A stretch of DNA of 33,818 nt from a virus, in IMG/VR virus record IMGVR_UViG_3300022413_000007, positions 1-33,818 of that record; one strand, given 5' to 3'. Below, piece after piece: positions 1 to 6,548 of the stretch. Both the position numbers and the translations under genes were made by a program. The first letter of the stretch is position 1; the number at the start of each line of letters is the position of its first letter. The notes beneath the pieces are model-generated. The model had not been told where the DNA came from, ran no database searches, and saw only the letters and a list, made by a program, of their open reading frames with translations.

Positions 1-127
1 TAATAGGTCTATCTAATCCGGTTGATTAAAATGAATCAAGATTATTTGAAATGTAAATCATGTGGATGTGATATTCAAGAACATGAAGGTGGAAAGAGTT
101 CTCCATGTTTAATATGTTCAAGTCATA
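1..127. repeat. Terminal direct repeat, left copy
   Basis: The first 127 bases are identical to bases 33692-33818. The repeat cuts through coding sequence: bases 1-29 are the 3' end of the 40-aa gene that starts at 33598, and the next small gene begins at 31. It therefore marks closure of a circular or circularly permuted genome of 33,691 bp. A length of exactly 127 matches a common maximum assembler k-mer, so an assembly overlap is more likely than a true biological terminal repeat. Confidence 0.95.
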
Positions 128-147
128 AATGTGAGGGATATCAATGA
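31..147 (+). CDS. Zinc-knuckle microprotein, 38 aa
   Basis: A short ORF absent from long-ORF calls. Two Cys pairs, CKSCG near residues 8-12 and CLIC near 28-31, plus later Cys and His, suggest a zinc ribbon. The ATG follows the stop of the 40-aa gene (33598-33720) by one base across the circle join. Its TGA overlaps the next ATG (144), so it lies inside a translationally coupled chain. Function is unknown; small DNA-, RNA- or protein-binding modules are common in this fold. Confidence 0.7.
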   Translation: MNQDYLKCKSCGCDIQEHEGGKSSPCLICSSHKCEGYQ

Positions 148-353
148 ATCTAATTTGGTTTAATCAAGGAAAGTACTACGTCCAGATCAAAGAGGATCCT
201 AAATTTTTTATAGAATTTGATTGGCTTCAAGATGACTTGGGTTTAAAGAAAAAAACTACAAAGCCTTACATAGAAAAATATCACTTTGTAACTCCATTAG
301 AGATCAAACAAATAGAAAGGTATATAATACGGAAGAGAGATGACATCGTATGA
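144..353 (+). CDS. Hypothetical protein, 69 aa
   Basis: No family recognised. The protein is rich in aromatic and charged residues and ends with a basic stretch (IIRKRDD). It overlaps the preceding stop and the following ATG by a few bases, placing it in the coupled early chain. No Cys pairs, signal peptide or membrane segment is visible. Confidence 0.7.
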   Translation: MNLIWFNQGKYYVQIKEDPKFFIEFDWLQDDLGLKKKTTKPYIEKYHFVTPLEIKQIERYIIRKRDDIV

Positions 354-1264
354 GTAAAATCACAAAAGTAGTAATTATTGCACTGGCGATATTTTTTACA
401 ACATCAATAGTCAATATGGCTTATGGTGAAGGTTATCCATCTGACAACCCTAACTATGATGCAGTAGATTACGGCAACTATCTAGATCAGTTAATAGAAG
501 ACTATCTAGATGATGGTGAAATAACACCTGATGAACAAAAAGCTTTAGAAGATAAATATCCAAACTATACTGAACCAGAAGATAGACCTGATGATGCATA
601 CACATTCCCTCCATGTGAAGACTGTGAAAATGAGTATGATGAATGGAAACATATACAAGAAATCTGGGATGAATGGTGGGATAAGAAAAAGAAAGACAAT
701 ACAGATCCTTTGATCTTCTCAATGACTGGAGAACCAGAGGTAACAAGAGCATATCCTGAAATGCATCCAACAAGACTAACAACTGTCACTGATTACAATT
801 CAGGTAATCAAGAAACACTAAGTAGAATAATTCACGAAGGTACTTATGCATTCGGAATGGATTTCAACAAGAATGGTGTACTTGATACAGATAGAGAGTA
901 CCTAATGGGATCTACAAATGTTTACTATTTCCTGAACATGATAGACTCTAATAGAAATGGATTCTATGACTATGCAGATGCTGGTTGGGAATATGTTCTC
1001 ATCAAGAATGGTGATGATTACTATACACCTGAGCAATTAGGTATCTTGGGTATAGAACATCAAGACTATACAAAATCCATGAGTGATATGCATGGAGAAA
1101 GACAGTACTCAGATTGTTTATATCAAGGTGAGTACCATTATCCAGATTGTGTTGTAGCATCAACAAATCATTTCCCAGTGATGGCTTGGAATGATGATTC
1201 TGTGATAATGAAAGGTGGTCAAACAGTAGACTCCTTCTCATTGGTGATGGGTTATCTAAAATGA
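350..1264 (+). CDS. Secreted acidic protein with EF-hand/dockerin-like calcium loops, 304 aa
   Basis: Residues 5-24 form a hydrophobic signal segment after a short basic N-terminus, with likely cleavage after AYG near residue 26, so the product should be exported. The mature part is very acidic. Two loops resemble EF-hand or dockerin calcium sites: DFNKNGVLDTDRE (171-183) and DSNRNGFYDYAD (199-210), the second with D/N at positions 1, 3, 5, 9 and 12. A weaker acidic loop lies at 51-62. Cysteines sit at 89, 92, 256 and 267. It is the only clearly secreted non-virion protein in the window. Since archaeal S-layers often depend on calcium, a role at the host surface (exit, superinfection control or entry) is possible but unproven. 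Confidence 0.8.
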   Translation: MSKITKVVIIALAIFFTTSIVNMAYGEGYPSDNPNYDAVDYGNYLDQLIEDYLDDGEITPDEQKALEDKYPNYTEPEDRPDDAYTFPPCEDCENEYDEWKHIQEIWDEWWDKKKKDNTDPLIFSMTGEPEVTRAYPEMHPTRLTTVTDYNSGNQETLSRIIHEGTYAFGMDFNKNGVLDTDREYLMGSTNVYYFLNMIDSNRNGFYDYADAGWEYVLIKNGDDYYTPEQLGILGIEHQDYTKSMSDMHGERQYSDCLYQGEYHYPDCVVASTNHFPVMAWNDDSVIMKGGQTVDSFSLVMGYLK

Positions 1265-1392
1265 TAACCATCCCAAACATTTTTATTATGGTTTCACGTA
1301 CTAATTATATGAATAGAAAAGATTATGAAATGGTTGATCTCAACTACGATATCGATGAGATATCACCCGAAAACTTGGAGAAGTGGACTTGA
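1261..1392 (+). CDS. Hypothetical microprotein, 43 aa
   Basis: The start overlaps the preceding stop as ATGA, and the stop overlaps the next ATG. The product has an acidic C-terminal half with no Cys pairs and no recognised family. The case for coding rests on its exact fit in the overlap chain. Confidence 0.6.
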   Translation: MITIPNIFIMVSRTNYMNRKDYEMVDLNYDIDEISPENLEKWT

Positions 1393-1523
1393 TGGCTGAA
1401 GAGAATATATGGACACAAACAAAAGCAAAACATATATCATATAGTTGCATCAATGGATATCATGTTACTTGTCACAGAACATATTGTAAATGTCTATGCC
1501 ATGAGGGAAATTGTGGGCAATGA
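1392..1523 (+). CDS. Cys/His-rich microprotein, 43 aa
   Basis: Coupled at both ends through TGATG-type overlaps. The C-terminal half is dense in metal ligands: YSC, VTCH, YCKCLCHEG and NCG, a pattern compatible with a small zinc-binding module. No named family recognised. Confidence 0.65.
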   Translation: MAEENIWTQTKAKHISYSCINGYHVTCHRTYCKCLCHEGNCGQ

Positions 1524-1615
1524 AACAAAACATCTGTTTATTCTGTTCTAAACTATACGACATGGAAAACTATGATGTACATATTGAACATTTAATGGGG
1601 ATGTGTGAAAAATGA
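1520..1615 (+). CDS. C2HC-type zinc-finger microprotein, 31 aa
   Basis: It has an N-terminal CLFC pair, then HIEHLMGMC at the end, giving a CxxC-x(13+)-H-x2-H-x4-C ligand set resembling a minimal zinc finger. Start and stop overlap both neighbours (ATGA). Likely a nucleic-acid- or protein-binding module. Confidence 0.65.
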   Translation: MKQNICLFCSKLYDMENYDVHIEHLMGMCEK

Positions 1616-1851
1616 TACCTGGTAAAGATGTCATGTGGAGAGGTAAGACAAGAGTATGTATAATATGCAAGGATAATTTCATGCCTTATCAATATAAGAA
1701 TATGATATGCTCAAAACCTAGATGTAAATATGAGCGACATTTGGAGCGAAACAGAGTAACACAAAGAAGTAGATATGGAACTAAAGAATATAGAATAAAG
1801 AAGGCAAAACAGTTATTAGAGAGTCATGGTTATACTATAACTAAGGTATAA
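1612..1851 (+). CDS. Zinc-finger basic protein, 79 aa
   Basis: CIICKDNF (17-24) and CSKPRC (33-38) form a four-Cys zinc knuckle, followed by a strongly basic helix-rich tail (residues 40-70, many Arg/Lys). That layout suggests nucleic-acid binding. The start overlaps the preceding TGA. Confidence 0.8.
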   Translation: MIPGKDVMWRGKTRVCIICKDNFMPYQYKNMICSKPRCKYERHLERNRVTQRSRYGTKEYRIKKAKQLLESHGYTITKV

Positions 1852-1853
1852 TA

Positions 1854-2084
1854 ATGACACAGACACATAAGTATAGTGCAATCGAAACTGTCACGAATAT
1901 AGGTTTAGGCTACTTTGTAGCATTCGGACTTAATCTTACAATTTTACCATTTTTTACTAATGGAATCAATGAAGGTAATATTATAACTGCAGCCATCATA
2001 GGAGTAATCTATACAGGATTTTCTATGGTGAGAAGCTTTATATTCCGGAGAATGTTTAATAAACTATACGAGGAAAGATGGTAA
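1854..2084 (+). CDS. DUF7220-like membrane protein, 76 aa
   Basis: Two transmembrane segments (about 13-33 and 43-60) are followed by a basic tail with the pattern SMVRSFIFRRMFNKL. The N-terminal SAIETVTN, the paired helices and the VRSxxxRRxFN tail match a small membrane protein family of many marine and other tailed viruses (DUF7220 as I recall it), whose function is unknown. The stop overlaps the next ATG. Confidence 0.8.
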   Translation: MTQTHKYSAIETVTNIGLGYFVAFGLNLTILPFFTNGINEGNIITAAIIGVIYTGFSMVRSFIFRRMFNKLYEERW

Positions 2085-2317
2085 TAAACAACAAAGATCA
2101 AGATAATATAGATGAACTTACTCTACAACTACATCTAATATTCATAACCCTCGAATCATTGCGGGAAGAGATGTTAGCCATAGAAGAGAATATAGGTCGT
2201 TGTGACAGAGTAAAAAGAGCCGCAAAACTAAAGAGATACTTTGAGATTAAAGTCGAATATGACAATGTTGTTTCGCGCTATATGATTATACGTGAAAAGT
2301 TATCGGAGTTTGATTAA
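2078..2317 (+). CDS. Coiled-coil hypothetical protein, 79 aa
   Basis: Almost entirely helical, with heptad-like Leu/Ile spacing over residues 10-75. It resembles the next gene in size and in the pattern of an acidic helix, a central ER/KR segment and a K-x-E-x-D helix, so the two may be paralogues. The ATG overlaps the preceding TGA-containing end. Function unknown. Confidence 0.7.
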   Translation: MVINNKDQDNIDELTLQLHLIFITLESLREEMLAIEENIGRCDRVKRAAKLKRYFEIKVEYDNVVSRYMIIREKLSEFD

Positions 2318-2320
2318 ACA

Positions 2321-2554
2321 ATGGGTAAATTTGATGAAAGAGATAAGTATATGAAATACATGGATGTTTTATTAGATTTATATTCACAGAGGTATAAAAT
2401 CATTACAGAAGAAGTGGAAGAATTAGAAAAAACATTAGGATGGACTAACCTAATGGATGAGAGAAGAATAGGTATATATTTCGCCGCTAAAATAGAACTG
2501 GATCAAATGGCTGCTAAGATGAAGAAAATTACTGATGATTTATCTAAGTTGTAA
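2321..2554 (+). CDS. Coiled-coil hypothetical protein, 77 aa
   Basis: Helical, charged protein with a central RRIGIYFAAKIELDQ segment that parallels KLKRYFEIKVEYDN in the upstream gene, suggesting an ancient tandem duplication. It starts four bases after the preceding stop and ends the first coupled chain. Confidence 0.7.
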   Translation: MGKFDERDKYMKYMDVLLDLYSQRYKIITEEVEELEKTLGWTNLMDERRIGIYFAAKIELDQMAAKMKKITDDLSKL

Positions 2555-2577
2555 GTTTTAAACTATAAAATCATAGC

Positions 2578-2591
2578 CTATAAATTTATAG
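2578..2591. promoter_or_regulatory. Perfect 14-bp palindrome upstream of a promoter
   Basis: CTATAAATTTATAG is its own reverse complement. It lies between the stop at 2554 and the TATA box at 2606, so it could be an operator for the 58-aa membrane protein gene or a weak terminator. Confidence 0.4.
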
Positions 2592-2605
2592 TCAAGTTAT
2601 AAAGA

Positions 2606-2614
2606 TTTATATTA
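2606..2614 (+). promoter_or_regulatory. TATA-box promoter for the gene at 2635
   Basis: TTTATATTA is centred 25 nt upstream of the ATG at 2635, the spacing expected for a leaderless archaeal transcript. Confidence 0.6.
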
Positions 2615-2634
2615 GACATCTACTATTAATAATC

Positions 2635-2811
2635 ATGGTAACAAGATATTTCTATCTGTTGTTGATTCCTCTATTCTTCATAGGTATGAGTATTAATACA
2701 ACTATAGATTTTGCAACACAGTTAAGCGTGGTTATATTTTCTATTGTTATAGCCGTGCCTTGGATATGGTTCGTGACTAGGGATTCTAAGCCCACAATTA
2801 GGCAAGACTAA
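2635..2811 (+). CDS. Small two-helix membrane protein, 58 aa
   Basis: Two hydrophobic segments (about 5-20 and 30-48) are separated by a short polar turn and followed by a basic tail. No family recognised; size and topology would fit a holin-like or membrane-anchor role. It has its own TATA promoter and is likely leaderless. A hairpin follows the stop. Confidence 0.65.
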   Translation: MVTRYFYLLLIPLFFIGMSINTTIDFATQLSVVIFSIVIAVPWIWFVTRDSKPTIRQD

Positions 2812-2813
2812 CT

Positions 2814-2833
2814 ATCTATAGGTGTTTATAGAT
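2814..2833 (+). terminator. Hairpin after the 58-aa gene
   Basis: ATCTATA pairs perfectly with TATAGAT around a 6-nt loop, starting 3 nt after the stop codon. No clean U-run follows, so termination is only a suggestion. Confidence 0.35.
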
Positions 2834-2980
2834 TATTATGTAATCCTCATAAAAGGAAAAGGTCAGAATATTCCAACTGTCACAGAAGACACATCCATCA
2901 AAAATTTTTTATTTTTTAGAATTTTCATTTTTAGTTTTTCAATTTTTATTTCCTAATATAAATGTTTCTCGCGCACATAA

Positions 2981-3033
2981 AGTTTATATAGTCTTTAAAT
3001 GGGGTATATAAGCCTTTCGGTAATATATAAACG
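2981..3033. promoter_or_regulatory. Cluster of TATA boxes
   Basis: TTTATATAG, GTATATAAG and AATATATAAACG lie in quick succession. The reverse complement of the last reads CGTTTATATATT, close to the plus-strand boxes at 7956 and 26509, so transcription may start in both directions. No ORF follows at leaderless distance, which points to RNA products or long leaders. Confidence 0.45.
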
Positions 3034-3173
3034 TTTCGACTAAAAGATTTGAAGTCAGAAATAGGAACGCTTATTATGGAGCATAAAAGGGAAAGTAATT
3101 CTGAACCTGTATCTGAACCTATCCTAATCTGTATGCTTTCCTCTTAACTTGACACTGATAAAGAGAAAGATTA

Positions 3174-3252
3174 CGACAGGTATGGTGATGAGTAATAAAG
3201 GTTCAATGGGCATGACTGACATACACTACAGTAGTATATAAGTATCCTGTCG
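3174..3252. other. Long-range inverted repeat, 79 nt
   Basis: CGACAGG at one end pairs with CCTGTCG at the other. Nested within, GTATG (3180-3184) can pair with CATAC (3220-3224). A TATA box (GTATATAAG, about 3234-3242) lies inside the right half. It could be a DNA element or a small structured RNA. Confidence 0.4.
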
Positions 3253-3278
3253 AAGACCTTTGTTTCCTGACCAGGCAC

Positions 3279-3295
3279 AGGTTATCCAATAACCT
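3279..3295. other. Hairpin, 7-bp stem and 3-nt loop
   Basis: AGGTTAT-CCA-ATAACCT is a perfect hairpin about 40 nt downstream of the internal TATA box. No function assigned. Confidence 0.4.
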
Positions 3296-3356
3296 ATGTT
3301 TCCACTCCAGTCATAACAGTTTGGGATTCATTTTTATTTCTTACAGATTATCATAT

Positions 3357-3380
3357 CAAGTAAAGAGATTACTTTACTTG
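3357..3380. other. Hairpin, 9-bp stem and 6-nt loop
   Basis: CAAGTAAAG-AGATTA-CTTTACTTG is a perfect 9-bp stem. The right arm continues into ACTTGATAT, which could pair instead with ATATCAAGT overlapping the left arm, so two alternative foldings exist. It could end a transcript from the promoter cluster. Confidence 0.45.
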
Positions 3381-3437
3381 ACTTGATATTTTGCAGCAGT
3401 AAAAATAAATTTTACAGTTCACGCCTAGAAATCGTGT

Positions 3438-3451
3438 TTTGTAGGTACAAA
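3438..3451. promoter_or_regulatory. Operator-like inverted repeat, distal copy
   Basis: TTTGTAGGTACAAA is a perfect 6-bp inverted repeat with a 2-bp spacer. A near copy lies exactly 70 bp downstream, over the RHH gene promoter. Confidence 0.5.
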
Positions 3452-3474
3452 CCATACCGCATGGTGGTTCCAAT

Positions 3475-3487
3475 ATAACAGTGTTAT
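3475..3487. promoter_or_regulatory. 13-bp palindrome between the two operators
   Basis: ATAACA-G-TGTTAT is a perfect 6-bp inverted repeat about a single base, upstream of the TATA box for the RHH gene. Confidence 0.35.
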
Positions 3488-3502
3488 GAATCAATACAAA
3501 CC

Positions 3503-3510
3503 CTTATATT
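3503..3510 (+). promoter_or_regulatory. TATA box for the RHH regulator
   Basis: CTTATATT is centred about 25 nt upstream of ATG 3532. It favours that ATG over an upstream TTG at 3511, which would fall before the predicted transcription start. Confidence 0.6.
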
Positions 3511-3521
3511 GTGGGTACAAT
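3508..3521. promoter_or_regulatory. Operator-like inverted repeat, proximal copy
   Basis: ATTGTGGGTACAAT keeps the ends and the GGTAC core of the distal copy with one mismatch in the dyad. It sits between the TATA box and the start codon, where a bound repressor would block initiation. Confidence 0.5.
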
Positions 3522-3531
3522 AATATACATC

Positions 3532-3747
3532 ATGGTTCTAGATAAAAATGATGAAGTGAAATCAACACTAGATAAAACTATTAAATTAAGAATAACAGAA
3601 GATGAGATAAACATGATTGATGACTTGGTTGAATTCCAGAATCTACATACATCAATCCGAGATTGTGAATTCTTTAATAGGTCTAGTCTACTAAGGCATC
3701 TTCTAAACTTGTACTATTTCGATACAATGAGGTATGATTCAGAATGA
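3532..3747 (+). CDS. Ribbon-helix-helix DNA-binding regulator, 71 aa
   Basis: After a short acidic N-terminus, KTIKLRITEDEINMIDDLVE forms the beta-strand and first helix of an RHH (CopG/MetJ-type) fold, and FNRSSLLRHLLNLYY forms the second helix with the usual S/N-R-S turn. Such proteins bind inverted repeats as dimers. Two matching inverted repeats flank its own promoter, so autorepression is likely. The ATG at 3532 is chosen from TATA spacing. It is the first gene of the replication operon. Confidence 0.75.
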   Translation: MVLDKNDEVKSTLDKTIKLRITEDEINMIDDLVEFQNLHTSIRDCEFFNRSSLLRHLLNLYYFDTMRYDSE

Positions 3748-3884
3748 AAGGATTCTATGAAGCAGAAATAATGTGTTCTGCAAGATGTATCAAATGCAAT
3801 CAAATGATAACAGATATATGGCCTAGGAAATGTGAGTTAAAATGTCCTAAATGTGGTAATGAAGGAGAATGGGAAATTGATTAA
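3744..3884 (+). CDS. Zinc-ribbon microprotein, 46 aa
   Basis: CIKC (15-18) and CPKCG (34-38) form two rubredoxin-like knuckles typical of a zinc ribbon. The start overlaps the RHH stop as ATGA. It may be an accessory DNA- or protein-binding factor of the regulator or primase. Confidence 0.7.
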   Translation: MKGFYEAEIMCSARCIKCNQMITDIWPRKCELKCPKCGNEGEWEID

Positions 3885-3900
3885 GATTATAGGTAAAATA

Positions 3901-3969
3901 ATGTGGATTAAATATGACTTCTTTGCTTGGAAGCAAGACGGCATTAAGAGGATTTATTATGGTCAGTAA
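3901..3969 (+). CDS. Possible 22-aa microprotein
   Basis: ATG 3901 opens a 22-codon frame with many aromatic residues. Its end overlaps the next likely ATG (3959), like other junctions here. No family or metal motif, so coding is uncertain. Confidence 0.3.
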   Translation: MWIKYDFFAWKQDGIKRIYYGQ

Positions 3970-4105
3970 TGATGATAAACTAATGATTACTATCCAAGTG
4001 GTCTTAGAGATGCTTGATGCTATAAAGAACACTACAACAGATGAAGAGTTAGATGCAGAGTTTGAAAGAATAATAGAGGAGAATAAGGATCATGAACAAG
4101 AGTGA
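3959..4105 (+). CDS. Small acidic helical protein, 48 aa
   Basis: The start at ATG 3959 is preferred over an upstream TTG (3914) because an AAGAGG purine motif lies about 10 nt before it. The protein is an amphipathic helix followed by a very acidic tail. Its 3' end overlaps the primase-helicase start by 14 bases, suggesting coupled synthesis. Confidence 0.55.
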   Translation: MVSNDDKLMITIQVVLEMLDAIKNTTTDEELDAEFERIIEENKDHEQE

Positions 4106-6089
4106 ATTAATCAATTTCTTAAGATCTGAAGGATTTAACTGCTTTCCAATCCCGGCAGGCCAAAAGGCCGCAGATGGTCGCTATAGGGCTTCTAATACCG
4201 AAGAGGGCCAATCTATTCAGGATTCAGATAATTACGGTGTTCTACCCTCCTCAAATGGTACTTGTATCATTGATTGTGATGATAAGGAAAGATTTCGTGA
4301 CTTTGCACAAAGATTCATTGATAATGGTTCATTCGTTATAGAATCACCTCATGGATGGCATATCTATGCTAAGAATGTCAAGGGTTTGATAAAGAAATCC
4401 GAATTATTCGATTATTCTACTACAGACAAGAAAATCCTTGAAATCCAAGGTCCTGATCATTATTGTGTTGGTGGTTTAAGTATCGTAGACTCTAATCAAT
4501 ATAAGGTCTATGAAGGGTCTATATGGTCAGTTAATGAAGACTTTCATCAATTGGTAGATAACCTTTGCTCAAAATTGCGCCTTTCAGGAAGAAAGAAAGA
4601 TCATCCTGGTTCGTATGCATATCTTCGACAACGTTTCATTGATGGATTGCCTCCTACTAAAGGAACATCAAATGACTATTTCATGCAGTCTGCTCTAGTC
4701 TGTAATACAGATGGTTTATCTAAAGATGATTGTCACCACAAAATAAGAGATATTTATGATAAATGGGAAAAAGAGGTGACATATTCAGGTAGACCATGGA
4801 GTAATGTAGAGGCTAAGATCAATGAGGTCTATGATAACAATTTAACCATTAAACATGGTGGCAATAGAAAAGGTGAAGCAGAAGATAGATCTATAAACAT
4901 TTCAAAAGAATATATGGAGGAGAATAAACTATATTCAGATAAACGATTAGAATTAGTCTATAGAACTGAGAATGGATTCTTAGAAGAGATAACAACACCA
5001 TTAAGATACATCATATCCAATAAATACATGATTGATGAGAATACTGTAAATCATGTTATGTTTAGGATAATGTCTGATGCTGAAGATATACCTGAGACAG
5101 ATGTAGATGGCATAAGATTTGATAATGGTGTGTTTAATACGCAATCTAACTCATTTACCCCTGGTGAATCAGATAAGATTTGTTTGATCGGTTACAAGGG
5201 TAAAAAGTACATTGAAGATGCTTACCCCCCACATTTTATCAATTTAATAGAAAAACAGATAAAAGAGGGATGTAGACATAATTTATACACTTGGTTAAAA
5301 TCTGTACCAACTGCAGAGAAGCAAATTAGGATGTGTATTCTGTATGGAAAGCCTGGAACTGGTAAAACCGCGTTAGCAGAGTTATTACAGTACTCAATAG
5401 GTGATGAATTAGCCACAGCATCTACAATGGCTGATTTCTTTAAAGATCAGGTTACTAGATCTGGAGCAATTGGTAAGGTTTTATACTATTTCCAAGATAC
5501 ACCCAAGAAATGGTCTGATATTGACAGATTAAAACAAATGACTGGTGAGAGTAGATTAAACTTCAGAGAGATATACAAGGGATCTGAGTTAACCCGGAAT
5601 ATGTTAAACATAGTAATGTCTACAAATACCTTAAGTAAAATAGAGTCAGAAGATCAAGGTCCAATGTTTGATCGTATGACTTTGGTTACCTTCGAGGACA
5701 ATAAAATAAGAGGTTCTTCTCAAGACGATGAGAGATTTGCAGAACATATAGCAAAAGTAGAAGGCGAAGCCATCATTAGTTACTGTCTTAACTTAAGAAA
5801 GGATGATACCATTAAATTCGATTCTTCTGAATCCATAAGATCACAGTGGGATGATATTAGTATACCAGAGAAGGCTTTATTCAACAAACTGTTTACATAC
5901 AAAAAAGATTCTGGCACAATGTCACCAATTGAACTAAAGACTTATATGGAAGACCATTCTAATATAGAGGTAGATATGGATATGATTAAAGCCGTAGCCA
6001 AGAAACAAGGTTTTCAGATGATATCAGGTGCATATAAAGATATTGACATTAGATTAGATAATGGTAAAATGGAGGATTTTGTTCAATGA
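4092..6089 (+). CDS. Primase-helicase (PrimPol plus SF3/D5-like helicase), 665 aa
   Basis: The N-terminal part resembles the bifunctional primase-polymerase (PrimPol) fold: IIDCDD (59-64) supplies acidic metal ligands and SPHGWH (85-90) the conserved Ser-x-His segment. The C-terminal part is a superfamily 3 (D5-like) helicase with Walker A GKPGTGKT (419-426), a Walker B-type strand VLYYFQD (463-469), the sensor IVMSTNT (507-513) and a terminal DRM Arg at 528. It should prime and unwind viral DNA. With no polymerase gene in the genome, synthesis probably uses the host enzyme or the PrimPol domain. It is the largest early gene and lies at the head of the replication operon. Confidence 0.9.
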   Translation: MNKSELINFLRSEGFNCFPIPAGQKAADGRYRASNTEEGQSIQDSDNYGVLPSSNGTCIIDCDDKERFRDFAQRFIDNGSFVIESPHGWHIYAKNVKGLIKKSELFDYSTTDKKILEIQGPDHYCVGGLSIVDSNQYKVYEGSIWSVNEDFHQLVDNLCSKLRLSGRKKDHPGSYAYLRQRFIDGLPPTKGTSNDYFMQSALVCNTDGLSKDDCHHKIRDIYDKWEKEVTYSGRPWSNVEAKINEVYDNNLTIKHGGNRKGEAEDRSINISKEYMEENKLYSDKRLELVYRTENGFLEEITTPLRYIISNKYMIDENTVNHVMFRIMSDAEDIPETDVDGIRFDNGVFNTQSNSFTPGESDKICLIGYKGKKYIEDAYPPHFINLIEKQIKEGCRHNLYTWLKSVPTAEKQIRMCILYGKPGTGKTALAELLQYSIGDELATASTMADFFKDQVTRSGAIGKVLYYFQDTPKKWSDIDRLKQMTGESRLNFREIYKGSELTRNMLNIVMSTNTLSKIESEDQGPMFDRMTLVTFEDNKIRGSSQDDERFAEHIAKVEGEAIISYCLNLRKDDTIKFDSSESIRSQWDDISIPEKALFNKLFTYKKDSGTMSPIELKTYMEDHSNIEVDMDMIKAVAKKQGFQMISGAYKDIDIRLDNGKMEDFVQ

Positions 6090-6220
6090 GTAATAGAGAT
6101 CTTGAAATTATAATGGCTATCATGTCAGATATGATAAATGATGAAAATTTTAACTTTGAACAAAGATTAGATAATATAGAGTCTTTAATACATATAATAC
6201 AGGAGAAAGCAGAACAATGA
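6086..6220 (+). CDS. Helical microprotein, 44 aa
   Basis: ATGA overlap with the primase-helicase stop, and its own stop overlaps the next ATG. A Met- and Ile-rich amphipathic helix is predicted; no family recognised. Confidence 0.6.
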   Translation: MSNRDLEIIMAIMSDMINDENFNFEQRLDNIESLIHIIQEKAEQ

Positions 6221-6384
6221 CCCGAATTCAAATGTATAGATGTGACAGATGTAATAATGAATTCAAAGGTGAATCTCATTTTATTGAGAGTAGAGATTTA
6301 TGTGATTTATGTTATCATAAATATAGTCAAATAGTAGATGAATTCAATGCCAAAATAAATGCATTTATGGACATAGAGAAATGA
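6217..6384 (+). CDS. Zinc-knuckle microprotein, 55 aa
   Basis: CDRC (9-12) and CDLC (29-32) are spaced as in a treble-clef or zinc-ribbon fold, followed by a helix. Overlaps both neighbours by four bases. Confidence 0.7.
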   Translation: MTRIQMYRCDRCNNEFKGESHFIESRDLCDLCYHKYSQIVDEFNAKINAFMDIEK

Positions 6385-6548
6385 TTGATCCAATGATTTC
6401 AGAACATCGTTCAAGATTAATATTACAGTATAAAATTAATATGTTGTTAGATACATTACATAAGAATAATACTTTATCAGATGAAGAACTAACACATGTC
6501 TTAAGATCTGCTGATGATTTATATACGGAGTTATATAAAGATGACTAG
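6381..6548 (+). CDS. Helical hypothetical protein, 55 aa
   Basis: Mostly alpha-helical and ends in ELYKDD. The junction with the next gene (TTATATAAAGATGACT, 6531-6546) recurs exactly at 8983-8998, where another 55-aa gene ends in LYKDD. Coupled through an overlap with ATG 6541. Confidence 0.6.
   Translation: MIDPMISEHRSRLILQYKINMLLDTLHKNNTLSDEELTHVLRSADDLYTELYKDD

Larger units (their letters stand above)
2812..3531. other. 720-bp gene-free region with clustered promoters and inverted repeats
   Basis: No convincing ORF on either strand. An AT-rich stretch (2900-2960) is followed by at least three TATA-like boxes within 50 bp (about 2981, 3004, 3022), readable in both directions. Further along are a 12-bp tandem repeat around TCTGAACCT (about 3099-3122), a 7-bp pair CGACAGG/CCTGTCG (3174-3180 with 3246-3252) and three strong hairpins. 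The 3' end carries paired operators. It is the largest non-coding stretch in a very compact genome and a candidate for a replication origin, non-coding RNA genes, or both. Confidence 0.7.

Noticed and set aside
450-782. Long minus-strand ORFs opposite the secreted protein gene, and similar ORFs opposite other major genes
   Set aside because: They lie antisense to well-supported genes, have no motifs and lack promoters; treated as shadows.
2863-2928. 21-codon minus-strand ORF in the non-coding region
   Set aside because: Low-complexity Lys/Phe-rich start in an AT-rich tract, no motif, no overlap with a neighbouring gene.
3174-3252. tRNA-like closing stem of 7 bp over 79 nt with a GGTTCAA motif
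   Set aside because: The GGTTCAA lies in the middle rather than in a T-arm, and no D-, anticodon or T-stems can be drawn, so it is not a tRNA.
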